Assembly (NCBI GenBank): GCA_900553015.1
Contig: USBY01000019.1
Coordinates: forward strand, 1 to 28,738
Direction: 5' to 3'
Length of the DNA: 28,738 bases
Origin: an uncultured Clostridium sp.
Lineage (GTDB): Bacteria; Bacillota; Clostridia; TANB77; CAG-508
Shown here: positions 21,419 to 28,697 of the stretch, piece by piece
Layout of the letters: the number at the start of each line of letters is the position of its first letter
How positions within the stretch are numbered: position 1 is the first letter of the stretch
The notes under the pieces: model-generated
The model's input: only the letters and a program-made list of their open reading frames with translations
Told to the model about the DNA's origin: nothing
The model's database searches: none
Made by a program: the position numbers and the translations under genes

Positions 21419-22364
21419 GACTGGTAGTAAGATAGATTTATCAAATGCTTACAAATTCTTGGAAGATGAGGTTAGAAAATATTATCCTGATTGTAAAGTT
21501 TTATATAAATGGAATACTGAGGATTGTATTACTCTTGATAAAATCCCTTATATTGGTGATTTTTCTCATTTTATGCCTAATATGTATATTGGTACTGGCT
21601 TTAATAAATGGGGAATGACTTCTTCTAATGTTGCTGCTAATATTATTGTTGATAAAATTTTAGGTCGTGAAAATGAATATGAAGATGTATTTAAAGCTAC
21701 TAGATTGCACCCTATTAAGAATAATGCTGAACTTGGAAATATGATAAAAGAAACTGCTAATTCGCTTGTGATTAATAAGTTTAAGGTGCATGAGGTTGTA
21801 GCTGATGTTGATTTAGAAGATGTTGAATTTAGTAGTGGTGAAGATGGCTTTAATGATAGTAATTCCGGCAAGGCTGGTTCTGGTGAGGTTGATAGTGATG
21901 ATGCTGGTGAAAGCGAAAATGATTTTAATAAGGCTGGCACCGAAGTTGTAAATAATGTCAATTTTGTTGGCATTAATGAAATTGATAATAATACTGATGT
22001 GACTGGTTCTACGTTTAATAGAAAAGACGATAATGATGTAGCTCATGTATATGGTGGTAATTTTTCAAAAATTGAAAATAGCTCTACGCATGTATCAGAA
22101 AAAATTTTTGCTGATCTTGAAAATGATACTGGGCATGTGCTTGAATATAAAGGTCAAAAACTTGGAATTTATAAGGATTCTAATGGTAAAATATTTGCTG
22201 TTAAACCTATTTGTACTCATTTAGGTTGCTTACTTAGTTGGAATAATCTTGATAAGACTTGGGATTGCCCTTGTCATGGTTCTAGGTTCGATTATATGGG
22301 GCATCAATTGTATAATCCTGCGATTAGAGATTTGGATTTGGTAAAAGTGGAAGAGTATAAATAA
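21399..22364 (+). CDS. FAD oxidoreductase C-terminal part with Rieske [2Fe-2S] domain
   Basis: A 321-residue frame, formally starting with TTG at 21399 and lacking a good ribosome site, so it is better seen as the second half of the split gene. Residues 1-125 complete the FAD oxidoreductase domain (DHKTGSKIDLSNAYKFLE, and TGFNKWGMTSS at 66-76, near the second FAD contact). Residues about 143-240 are a Gly/Asp/Asn/Ser-rich insert. Residues about 245-321 form a Rieske domain with cluster ligands C272, H274, C290 and H293 in CTHLGC and CPCHGS, and cysteines 277 and 292 that would make the disulphide. The usual role proposed for such proteins is electron transfer from a small-molecule substrate; the substrate is unknown. 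Confidence 0.8.
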   Translation: MDGADHKTGSKIDLSNAYKFLEDEVRKYYPDCKVLYKWNTEDCITLDKIPYIGDFSHFMPNMYIGTGFNKWGMTSSNVAANIIVDKILGRENEYEDVFKATRLHPIKNNAELGNMIKETANSLVINKFKVHEVVADVDLEDVEFSSGEDGFNDSNSGKAGSGEVDSDDAGESENDFNKAGTEVVNNVNFVGINEIDNNTDVTGSTFNRKDDNDVAHVYGGNFSKIENSSTHVSEKIFADLENDTGHVLEYKGQKLGIYKDSNGKIFAVKPICTHLGCLLSWNNLDKTWDCPCHGSRFDYMGHQLYNPAIRDLDLVKVEEYK

Positions 22365-22494
22365 TTATTACTTTCGAAAATATTTAATTTTTATTAGTTT
22401 TACTTGATTGTATGCCGAAGTGAATTTTATATTTCATTTTATAATTTATCCATTATAGAAAAATATTCCTTTTTTATTTTCTCTGCTTTTTTGA

Positions 22495-22500
22495 TATAAT
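22495..22500 (+). promoter_or_regulatory. -10 box of the tRNA-like gene
   Basis: A perfect TATAAT ends 13 bases before the acceptor stem, the spacing expected for a tRNA promoter. The -35 region (22472-22477) is a poor match. Confidence 0.55.
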
Positions 22501-22513
22501 ACACTTTGTTATT

Positions 22514-22585
22514 GGGGATATAGTATAATGGTTATTATAGCAAATTGAAACTTTGAAGATATGAGTTCGATTCTCATTATCTCCA
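22514..22585 (+). tRNA. tRNA-Phe-like gene (anticodon GAA), atypical
   Basis: A 72-base cloverleaf. Acceptor GGGGATA (22514-22520) pairs TATCTCC (22578-22584), one G-U. The D-arm has A14, G18-G19 and A21. The anticodon loop TTGAAAC (22545-22551) gives GAA, i.e. Phe, with T33 and A37. The T-arm ATGAG-TTCGATT-CTCAT is perfect, and A73 is the discriminator. Odd points: the top anticodon-stem pair 27-43 is G-A, positions 28-31 include three A-T pairs, the variable loop is 4 bases, and CCA is not encoded, unlike the other three tRNAs here. Promoter and terminator make it an independent gene. It could be a second tRNA-Phe, a specialised tRNA or a mobile-element tRNA. Confidence 0.72.
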
Positions 22586-22588
22586 CAT

Positions 22589-22621
22589 AGCGCCTATAAA
22601 ATATTTATAGGCGCTTCGTTT
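22589..22621 (+). terminator. intrinsic terminator of the tRNA-like gene
   Basis: AGCGCCTATAAA (22589-22600) pairs TTTATAGGCGCT (22604-22615), followed by TCG and a run of six T from 22619. Starts four bases after the discriminator base. Confidence 0.9.
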
Positions 22622-22656
22622 TTTATTATTACATATTTTTTCTCTTAATAATAGTA

Positions 22657-22672
22657 ACCTTCGGGTTATGAG
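22657..22672 (-). other. 16-base match to tRNA-fMet anticodon/variable region, possible attachment-site scar
   Basis: Read on the minus strand the sequence is CTCATAACCCGAAGGT, identical to the CAT-anticodon to variable-loop part of bacterial initiator tRNA as I recall it. No other tRNA parts are present. The same bases also form a very stable UUCG-tetraloop hairpin (TAACC-TTCG-GGTTA), so the tRNA likeness may be chance. Confidence 0.4.
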
Positions 22673-22789
22673 AATTTAATTGTGATTTTTGAGAAATTTT
22701 GTTAACTTGAGTTTTTATTAGTTTTAATAGGGTTATAGCAAATTGATGAGATTATGAAAATCGTTAGAATATGTACATTTTTGCAACGA

Positions 22790-22811
22790 TTGTCCCCAAT
22801 TTGTCCCCAAT
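22790..22811. repeat. perfect 11-base tandem duplication
   Basis: TTGTCCCCAAT occurs twice in a row at 22790-22800 and 22801-22811. On the minus strand one frame reads KKLGTNWGQSLQK, like the tails of some tyrosine recombinases, but no open frame extends it. Together with the tRNA-fMet-like scar 120 bases away it hints at the end of an old integrated element. Confidence 0.4.
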
Positions 22812-22926
22812 TTTTTGACGCATCAAATATATGAAATTTCAATATATTCTCTAGTTTGTTATTGCAAGTTTTTTAGTGTTTTGATGTGTAGAATTTTAAA
22901 ATTTATAAAAATGGAGGTTAATATTA

Positions 22927-23217
22927 ATGAGTAATTTTAGAGAAGTTAATGATGATATTTTAAGAAATTGGTTACATTTTAGAGAAGAAACAATTTTTGG
23001 TAGACTTACTGACGAAGATAAAAAACATCATATTTATTTTGATGAAATTTGTGAAAATATTTTGAAGAATGTACCTAAACAGAAGCAAAAATTTGTAAAG
23101 AAGCAATTAGATAAACTGGATAAAAATTATATGGATTATCTTTGCTATTGGAATGAGAAGTATTATAGGAATGGATTTTGTGATGCTTTTCATATAATTA
23201 TTAGTATATTAGAATAA
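22927..23217 (+). CDS. small protein of unknown function
   Basis: A 96-residue, Lys/Asp-rich, probably all-helical soluble protein with MSNFREVNDDILRNWLHF at the start, an amphipathic middle (EICENILKNVPKQKQKFVKKQLDKL) given here by its key charged pattern, and a YYRNGFCDAFHIIISILE end (79-96) whose GF-x-D-hydrophobic pattern occurs in several short phage- or element-type proteins. GGAGGT lies eight bases before the ATG. It is a lone gene between the scar region and a strong two-way terminator. Family not recognised. Confidence 0.62.
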   Translation: MSNFREVNDDILRNWLHFREETIFGRLTDEDKKHHIYFDEICENILKNVPKQKQKFVKKQLDKLDKNYMDYLCYWNEKYYRNGFCDAFHIIISILE

Positions 23218-23230
23218 TACATAAGTGAGC

Positions 23231-23270
23231 AAAAGTGTGAATTTAACTTTTTCGTTAAATTCACACTTTT
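23231..23270. terminator. bidirectional intrinsic terminator
   Basis: A perfect 17-base-pair hairpin, AAAAGTGTGAATTTAAC (23231-23247) with 23254-23270, loop TTTTTC. It separates the convergent 22927-23217 (+) and 23271-24890 (-) genes. Confidence 0.9.
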
Positions 23271-24890
23271 TCAAATATCCATTTTTACTGACGGTCCATA
23301 ATTAACAAAATCAATCATTTGAATTGCTTTTCTAGCAACAGTATGTATTGATTTCATTTCCTTAGTTTTTATTATTGCTAAAATTCCTTCGAGATCATCT
23401 TCTTCAGTTGATGACTCACAAAAATTTTTAGCCCAATATATCTTTTCATTATTGTCAAATTTATATTTATCATCAATTATATTTATTATCAGATCTCCTA
23501 ATGTTATTTCTTCGTCTTCAAATTTATTAAAATCTTCCAGAGCTATTCCTTTTAACTCTTTTGGTGTGCCTTTTTGTTTTTCAATAAGAATTGCTAAATT
23601 TTCTCTTCGCTTATCAGCAATTTCTTTCATTTCAATAATATTTTTCACATATTCTTCTGTACTTTCAATTTCTCCTTCACTAAATACTGCATCGAAGCTA
23701 CCTTTTATTTTTTTAAAATTCTTATTTAACTTCGTATCCGCTGTATTTAATGCTTTTTTTAAATATGCTTTTAGCTGATTTATATTATCTGTTTTTCTTA
23801 TAAAATACCAAATTGGTCCGATAGTACCAGCATATGTTAGGCTTGAGCATATTAAAGACCATGTTTCATTATGCGAAATTAGTCCATTTTTATCTGACTT
23901 AATTCCCAACTTTTCAAATTTAAAAGTAAATATCTCATATATAGAATCAATAGGTGGAACATCTAAAATATTCTCTTCTAATCTACCATTTGACACTCTT
24001 GTATCTGCATAAAATCTATCTTTTATACTAGTAAATGACTTTTTTAGGAATTGAGGTTCTATTGGAATTGACAATGGGTTATCTTTTTCTACTACTACAG
24101 GCAATCCTAATTCATTTTTTGATACTTTAATCAATGATGCATATTTAGAATCTTTCAAGGTATCCAATAAAAAAGAAATATCGTTTGCTTTTGGTGAAAT
24201 CATTAATTTTTCAAATGAGTCCATCCATATCTCTGAATGCTCTGGCAATTCTGGTGCTACTAAATAAATTGATGCAATAGCATTTGCTTTTTCAACTATA
24301 TCATTACTACTTTTCAATTTTTCTATTAGCTCATCTATTAATATTTGATTTTCTTTTATAATTTCAATTTTTTTCGGAATCGAAAATGTATATGGTTTAA
24401 TTCTGGACGATTTACTAATCAAACTTAAAAAATCAATCACATCATTTATTGCTACAATACATACATCTTTTGATACACCTATCCCTGCATGTACTCCACT
24501 AGCCCTTAATGGCATTAGAAGTTTAAATTTGGACAATTTATTTAATATGTCATTAAGCATTTTTTCCATATCATCTACATCTTTAATGAGAAACGAAATC
24601 TTTAGATTTCTTTCTTTTATTAATTTTTTAAAGTCCTCCAAAATATTACTTGCTGATTTATAATATCCTGATGGCAATAATAAGCTTTTTTTCCCATTTG
24701 CTTGAGTCAATATTGCTGACATTGCTAATTCTGCTGATATCCCCGTCATTCCAATAGTTACTGAGTTTTTTGCCAAATTGTTTCTTAAATCTATTCTTTC
24801 AGGGATTCCTAGCGAAGTAATTGCCATACTAATGGTCTCTATACTTGATTCTAAAAATCTTATAGAATCTTTTTTTAGATACATTGGCAT
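23271..24890 (-). CDS. large unknown protein with a HEPN-like N-terminal region
   Basis: A 539-residue soluble protein that I do not recognise. Residues about 8-160 are helical and read like the HEPN/DUF3644-type domains of defence and toxin proteins: FLESSIETISMAITSLG (12-28), GMTGISAELAMSAIL (47-61) and LMPLRASGVHAG (125-136), where Arg129 and His134 give an R-x4-H pattern, the RNase motif of HEPN proteins. Residues about 175-340 look alpha-beta, and the rest is long charged helices (IEMKEIADKRRENLAILIEK at about 425-444). GGGAGGA precedes the ATG. It follows an AAA ATPase gene by 65 bases on the same strand and shares its promoter. The defence reading is inference; alternatives include a large regulator. 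Confidence 0.55.
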   Translation of the reverse strand: MPMYLKKDSIRFLESSIETISMAITSLGIPERIDLRNNLAKNSVTIGMTGISAELAMSAILTQANGKKSLLLPSGYYKSASNILEDFKKLIKERNLKISFLIKDVDDMEKMLNDILNKLSKFKLLMPLRASGVHAGIGVSKDVCIVAINDVIDFLSLISKSSRIKPYTFSIPKKIEIIKENQILIDELIEKLKSSNDIVEKANAIASIYLVAPELPEHSEIWMDSFEKLMISPKANDISFLLDTLKDSKYASLIKVSKNELGLPVVVEKDNPLSIPIEPQFLKKSFTSIKDRFYADTRVSNGRLEENILDVPPIDSIYEIFTFKFEKLGIKSDKNGLISHNETWSLICSSLTYAGTIGPIWYFIRKTDNINQLKAYLKKALNTADTKLNKNFKKIKGSFDAVFSEGEIESTEEYVKNIIEMKEIADKRRENLAILIEKQKGTPKELKGIALEDFNKFEDEEITLGDLIINIIDDKYKFDNNEKIYWAKNFCESSTEEDDLEGILAIIKTKEMKSIHTVARKAIQMIDFVNYGPSVKMDI

Positions 24891-24955
24891 AATTAATTCC
24901 TCCCATACATATATCGCAACTTACTATTATCTTGCTTTTCTTTAGTTTCTTCAAA

Positions 24956-26185
24956 TTAATCTTTTTTCTCAAGTAACCAATCTAATACATTTATCTTCTT
25001 TATTCCATCAAAATCAGCATCTAAATCATCATCTAATGTCAAAATATATTTAGGATAATTATCATTTATTTTCTTTAAAGGTGCTAGTTCTCTATCTAAA
25101 ATTCTATTTTCTTCTTCTTCCTCTGCTCTAGTTGTTAATGCAACTTGATAATAAACTATATTTTCAGGCTTTTTAGCAACAAAATCGACTTCTAATTCGT
25201 CATACTTTCCTATATATACATCATATCCTCGTCTTAACAATTCAAGATACACAACATTTTCTAATATATGTCCCATATCTCTACCAGAACCTTGACCTAA
25301 CATATAATATCTAAGCCCTATATCTACTGCATAATATTTTTCTTGTGTTTTTAAATAATCTTTTCCTTTTATGTCATACCTATTAGCTTTAAATATTAAA
25401 TAGCTATCTATAAGTGCATCTACATAATTTGAAATTGTATTGTATGATGAATTCTTTTCTACACCTTCAATATTATCACTTATGCTTTTCATACTAGTTC
25501 TATTTCCTATATTATCATATAGATATTTTGTAACTCTTTCTAAAACATTTTTATCTGTTATTCCTTTTCTCTGCATTACATCTTTAAATAAAATTGTATT
25601 GTATATACCATCTAAAAACATATTGATATTTTCCGGGTTGATTTTATATAGCTCTACTGCTTGAGGAAAAGAACTATATCTTAAATAATCTCTAAACTTT
25701 CTTGATATATCTGTTTTATCTTCAAAAGCTGAAACATACTCTTTAAATGATAATGGTAACATCTTTATTTCAATATATCTTCCTGTTAGTAATGTTGCTA
25801 ATTCTGAAGATAATAAATAAGCATTTGAACCTGTTATATATAAATCTACATCTTTATTTATAAATAAGCTGTCTACTGTTTTTTCAAATTCATTTACATT
25901 TTGAATTTCATCTAAAAATACATATGTCTTTTTTCCTTTTACCAATTTTGCTTTTATATATTCATATAATTTTTTTCTATCTTGTAATTCTTCATAATCA
26001 GCATTTTCAAAATTTATAGATATTATTTGATTATCTTCTACTCCATTATCTTTCAAATAGTCTTGGTATATTTCTAATAATGTTGATTTTCCACATCTTC
26101 TAATTCCTGTTATTACTTTTATTATTTGTTGATCTTTGAAATTTTTTAATATGGATAAATAATTATCTCTATTTATTCTTTCCAT
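24956..26185 (-). CDS. AAA-type ATPase with DUF4143 C-terminal domain
   Basis: A 409-residue protein of the common archaeal/bacterial ATPase family (AAA_14 plus DUF4143). Walker A is GIRRCGKS (27-34), Walker B YVFLDE (88-93), and a sensor-like YITGSNAYLL (116-125) and GRYIEIKMLPLSF (135-147) follow. The C-terminal part (about 200-390) has the DUF4143 pattern: helical bundle, DVGLRYYMLG, then GHILENVVYLELLRRGYDV and EVDFVAKKPENIVYYQVA, a nuclease-like PD-(D/E)xK remnant. Such ATPases are frequent, often standing alone or in accessory regions, with unknown substrates. It has an excellent promoter and is followed by the 539-residue gene, so a two-gene unit is likely. Confidence 0.9.
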   Translation of the reverse strand: MERINRDNYLSILKNFKDQQIIKVITGIRRCGKSTLLEIYQDYLKDNGVEDNQIISINFENADYEELQDRKKLYEYIKAKLVKGKKTYVFLDEIQNVNEFEKTVDSLFINKDVDLYITGSNAYLLSSELATLLTGRYIEIKMLPLSFKEYVSAFEDKTDISRKFRDYLRYSSFPQAVELYKINPENINMFLDGIYNTILFKDVMQRKGITDKNVLERVTKYLYDNIGNRTSMKSISDNIEGVEKNSSYNTISNYVDALIDSYLIFKANRYDIKGKDYLKTQEKYYAVDIGLRYYMLGQGSGRDMGHILENVVYLELLRRGYDVYIGKYDELEVDFVAKKPENIVYYQVALTTRAEEEEENRILDRELAPLKKINDNYPKYILTLDDDLDADFDGIKKINVLDWLLEKKD

Positions 26186-26208
26186 AGAATCTCCTCCTAA
26201 CTATAATA

Positions 26209-26237
26209 ATTATACTATCTTTTAATATTATAGTCAA
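26209..26237 (-). promoter_or_regulatory. promoter of the ATPase and 539-residue unit
   Basis: On the minus strand TTGACT (26232-26237) lies 17 bases from a perfect TATAAT (26209-26214), about 23 bases before the ATPase start codon, leaving just room for GGAGGAG. Confidence 0.78.
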
Positions 26238-26326
26238 GTTTTTTCAAAATTATGAAAAAACTCTGTGTCTTTATGGGCTTTTTTCAAATATAATAATAGT
26301 TAATACTAATTATCATATTTCTGCAT

Positions 26327-26376
26327 AAAAAATATCGCTTATAAGAGATATTTTTATCTCTAAAGCGATATTTTTT
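26327..26376 (-). terminator. intrinsic terminator after the metallophosphoesterase gene
   Basis: AAAAAATATCGCTT (26327-26340) pairs AAGCGATATTTTTT (26363-26376) with a nested hairpin AGAGATA/TATCTCT inside. A/T runs at both ends allow action on either strand. Confidence 0.82.
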
Positions 26377-26385
26377 ATTTTTAAT

Positions 26386-27147
26386 TTAAAATATACTTTC
26401 AAACTCCAATGGTACAATATCCTCATAAAGTAATATATATTTTGAATCTATTTGTCTATTATCATGATAATGTCCAAAATACCATTTTTTAAATTCACAT
26501 TTTTCTGATATTTCTTGTAAATAATCTGTAAGATTATCTTTCTTATATGTTCCACCACTAAGTATAGCTTGTACATTTGTAGGACAACAATGAGTTATAA
26601 TATAGTCTACTTTATAATTCGCCTTTTCTAAATTGTTTATTCCATTTTTCATTTCGTCATCTGTTGGAAGCTCTAAATCCCACCATGAATAATCTCTTAT
26701 TCTAAAATATGCTCCTCTTTTTCTATACTGATATATTTTTTCTTCTTCATCTAAATTTAATATTCCTTCTTGTATGTCATGTGATTTAGCTCCTCCAAAA
26801 ATAAAGAACTTTTTATTATCTATGTCAAATACTTCGCCACGCATTAAGTGTAATACAGAATCTCTTATTTTATGAACTTTACCTCCATGCCATTCCTCTA
26901 CTGGATAATTATATAATCTTACAAAATTTTCATGATTTCCATCTACAAATAATGTTGTAAAATTCTTTTCATTTAACCAATTTAACCAATATTTTTCATA
27001 TGTACTTTCCACCAAATAATTCCATACTCCTCCAAAGTCGCCACAAATAATGACATAATCGTTTTTTGTCATTTCTTTTTGAATTTGAAATTTATCAGTT
27101 GAAAATCTAGCAAAATCCGAATGAGTATCACCTGTAAGATATATCAT
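26386..27147 (-). CDS. calcineurin-like metallophosphoesterase
   Basis: A 253-residue two-metal phosphoesterase. All core motifs are present: GDTHS (D7, H9), GDFGG (D37), GNHE (N71, H72), THCCP (H186) and GHYH (H226, H228). The WxxxxY segment (FFIFGGAKSHDI, 114-125) is typical of the YfcE/MJ0936-like Mre11-fold group of small phosphoesterases. Substrate cannot be named. AAGGAG lies 11 bases before the ATG. It follows the IscU-like gene by 23 bases on the same strand and precedes a terminator, so it ends the transcript that runs from the restriction gene. Confidence 0.9.
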   Translation of the reverse strand: MIYLTGDTHSDFARFSTDKFQIQKEMTKNDYVIICGDFGGVWNYLVESTYEKYWLNWLNEKNFTTLFVDGNHENFVRLYNYPVEEWHGGKVHKIRDSVLHLMRGEVFDIDNKKFFIFGGAKSHDIQEGILNLDEEEKIYQYRKRGAYFRIRDYSWWDLELPTDDEMKNGINNLEKANYKVDYIITHCCPTNVQAILSGGTYKKDNLTDYLQEISEKCEFKKWYFGHYHDNRQIDSKYILLYEDIVPLEFESIF

Positions 27148-27170
27148 AAGTAAAATCTCCTTTATAATAT

Positions 27171-27530
27171 TTACTGTTTTAGATTATTTATAGCCTTTCT
27201 TAATGTATTAACAACTAATTCAGCACAATGTATTTTTTCATCTGGTAGTCCATCTAAGTCTTCAATTATTTCATTTGCTGTTATATATTTAGCATTTTCT
27301 ATATTTATATTTTTAATCATCTTGGTTATTACACAACATGATGCAATAACTGGTGGACATCCTTGTGCTTCAAATTTTGCATCTACAATAATACCATTCA
27401 CTATCTTTAGATATATTTTTATAATGTCACTGCAAACTTCATTTTCAATTATTCCTATTGAATCAGCATTTTCAATTATTCCCATATTAATTGGATTTTC
27501 AAAATATTTTTTTACTTTTTCACTATACAT
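27171..27530 (-). CDS. IscU/NifU-like iron-sulfur cluster scaffold protein
   Basis: A 119-residue protein matching the N-terminal NifU/IscU domain that assembles Fe-S clusters. It begins YSEKVKKYFENPINMGIIE (2-20, typical YSxKVxxHFxNPxN) and has the ligands C33 (C-S-D in place of the usual C-G-D, with D35), C58 in QGCPPVIAS and C102 in KIHCAEL. An unusual extra Cys pair, C65-C66, follows the second ligand. No cysteine desulfurase is adjacent. It lies 72 bases after hsdS and 23 before the phosphoesterase on the same strand. The scaffold role is well supported by motif; why it sits in a restriction-type locus is unclear. Confidence 0.85.
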   Translation of the reverse strand: MYSEKVKKYFENPINMGIIENADSIGIIENEVCSDIIKIYLKIVNGIIVDAKFEAQGCPPVIASCCVITKMIKNINIENAKYITANEIIEDLDGLPDEKIHCAELVVNTLRKAINNLKQ

Positions 27531-27602
27531 TTTCTTTTACCTCTTAAACATATTCTACAGCATTTCATTTAATATAGCAATATAGAGCAGCCTTTTGCTA
27601 CT

Positions 27603-28697
27603 CTATATAAACATTTTTTGTAATAATCCATCTTTTAATTTTTGTTGATAATCATATTTTATTTCCTCACAATTTATCCTTTTATCAACTTCATTCAATA
27701 CTTTTGATATTCTTTCTTGTTGAATAATATCTGGTAAATTTATAGGGATATTTAGCATTGACTCATATGATAAACACATCCTAACACTCCCTTCAAGTCT
27801 TTTTTTCATTTCATATGTAAAAATATCTGTTTCAAAAAAATACTCCAAATATTCTGGTAATACATTATTTTTGCATTCAAAACATATATACATAGGACTT
27901 ATTATTCCAATTTTTTCATGTTTCATTCTTGCTATAGAACCCACATTAATACGTGCTGGATTATAAGCGAAATAATCTTTTTTTACAATTTTATAATTGG
28001 TTGTGTCTTCACTTGCTACTATTCTGTCTTTAAACTGATCCGCTTGTAATACAAATCCATCTTTATTATTTACACTATAAATATCTTTTATTTCATTGTT
28101 TGTGTTTCTTATTGATTTTTGCTTTATTATATTCTTCATCTTTATCTTATTGTTATATTTTTGATCATATAGTTTCTGAATTAATCCTTTTTTATATATC
28201 TTAAGGGCATCCACTTTCCTTTTTTGTAATTCAATTTTTTTATCTAGCAAAGTAAAAAATGCAGAAACTTTATCTTGTTCATTTTTATTAGGAATATAAT
28301 ATGAAATTTCTTCTATTGTTTTAGAACTTAAGCTAGGCACTCCTGTTGATTCATCATATTTTTTCCAATTTATGTTTTGAAAAGCATAAAAAATATATTT
28401 TGTATTAAATCCTTTTTTTATATCAGTATAAAACAAAGTATCTACTGTCCAAAAAGGAGTAGTCATATATTGTGGTTTATTTATGGTTCCTTTTCTGCCA
28501 ATTAAAACAGAGGGTTTGTCATATAAAAAATTATTTGTTGTTCCAATTTTTCCTCCTGTACCTAAAATAGGATATCTACCATCCATACACTCTATTAACT
28601 TCTTATCTTTGCCACTTTTCACTTTTAAAGTATTGCCGATTTTATATTTTTTATATTCTTCATTAAATTCTTTGAATCTTAAATTAGGTTTTACCAA
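27603..28697 (-). CDS. hsdS: type I restriction-modification specificity subunit
   Basis: A 364-residue HsdS that directs the methylase and nuclease subunits to a split DNA target. It has two target-recognition domains (about 15-150 and 190-325), each followed by a coiled helix: LLDKKIELQKRKVDALKIYK (149-168) and KVLNEVDKRINCEEIKYDYQ (about 330-349). Repeated marks include GRKGTINKPQYMTTPFWTVD (67-86) and PSLSSKTIEEI (118-128) in the first half. Length is near the usual 350-420. The start is TTG at 28697, supported by GAGGTGAAAAA; no in-frame ATG is better. The methylase and restriction genes are not in this window, but would lie beyond its end on the same strand. Specificity cannot be predicted by eye. 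Confidence 0.92.
   Translation of the reverse strand: MVKPNLRFKEFNEEYKKYKIGNTLKVKSGKDKKLIECMDGRYPILGTGGKIGTTNNFLYDKPSVLIGRKGTINKPQYMTTPFWTVDTLFYTDIKKGFNTKYIFYAFQNINWKKYDESTGVPSLSSKTIEEISYYIPNKNEQDKVSAFFTLLDKKIELQKRKVDALKIYKKGLIQKLYDQKYNNKIKMKNIIKQKSIRNTNNEIKDIYSVNNKDGFVLQADQFKDRIVASEDTTNYKIVKKDYFAYNPARINVGSIARMKHEKIGIISPMYICFECKNNVLPEYLEYFFETDIFTYEMKKRLEGSVRMCLSYESMLNIPINLPDIIQQERISKVLNEVDKRINCEEIKYDYQQKLKDGLLQKMFI

Larger units (their letters stand above)
20255..22364 (+). pseudogene. FAD-dependent oxidoreductase with C-terminal Rieske domain, split by a frameshift
   Basis: The two open frames at 20255-21418 and 21399-22364 are parts of one gene. The first frame reads into stop through LLLVGRCRS. 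Dropping one base at about 21403-21404 restores LLLVG-GADHKTG, the expected family sequence at this point, and then continues in frame to the Rieske domain. The restored protein would be about 702 residues against about 510 for typical relatives; the excess is two low-complexity inserts. The break may be a real mutation, a programmed shift or an assembly error. Confidence 0.75.

Noticed and set aside
27580..27612. Hairpin at the end of hsdS as a terminator
   Set aside because: TATAGAG/CTCTATA arms pair weakly with no T run on the minus strand, and the next gene follows closely; readthrough is more likely.
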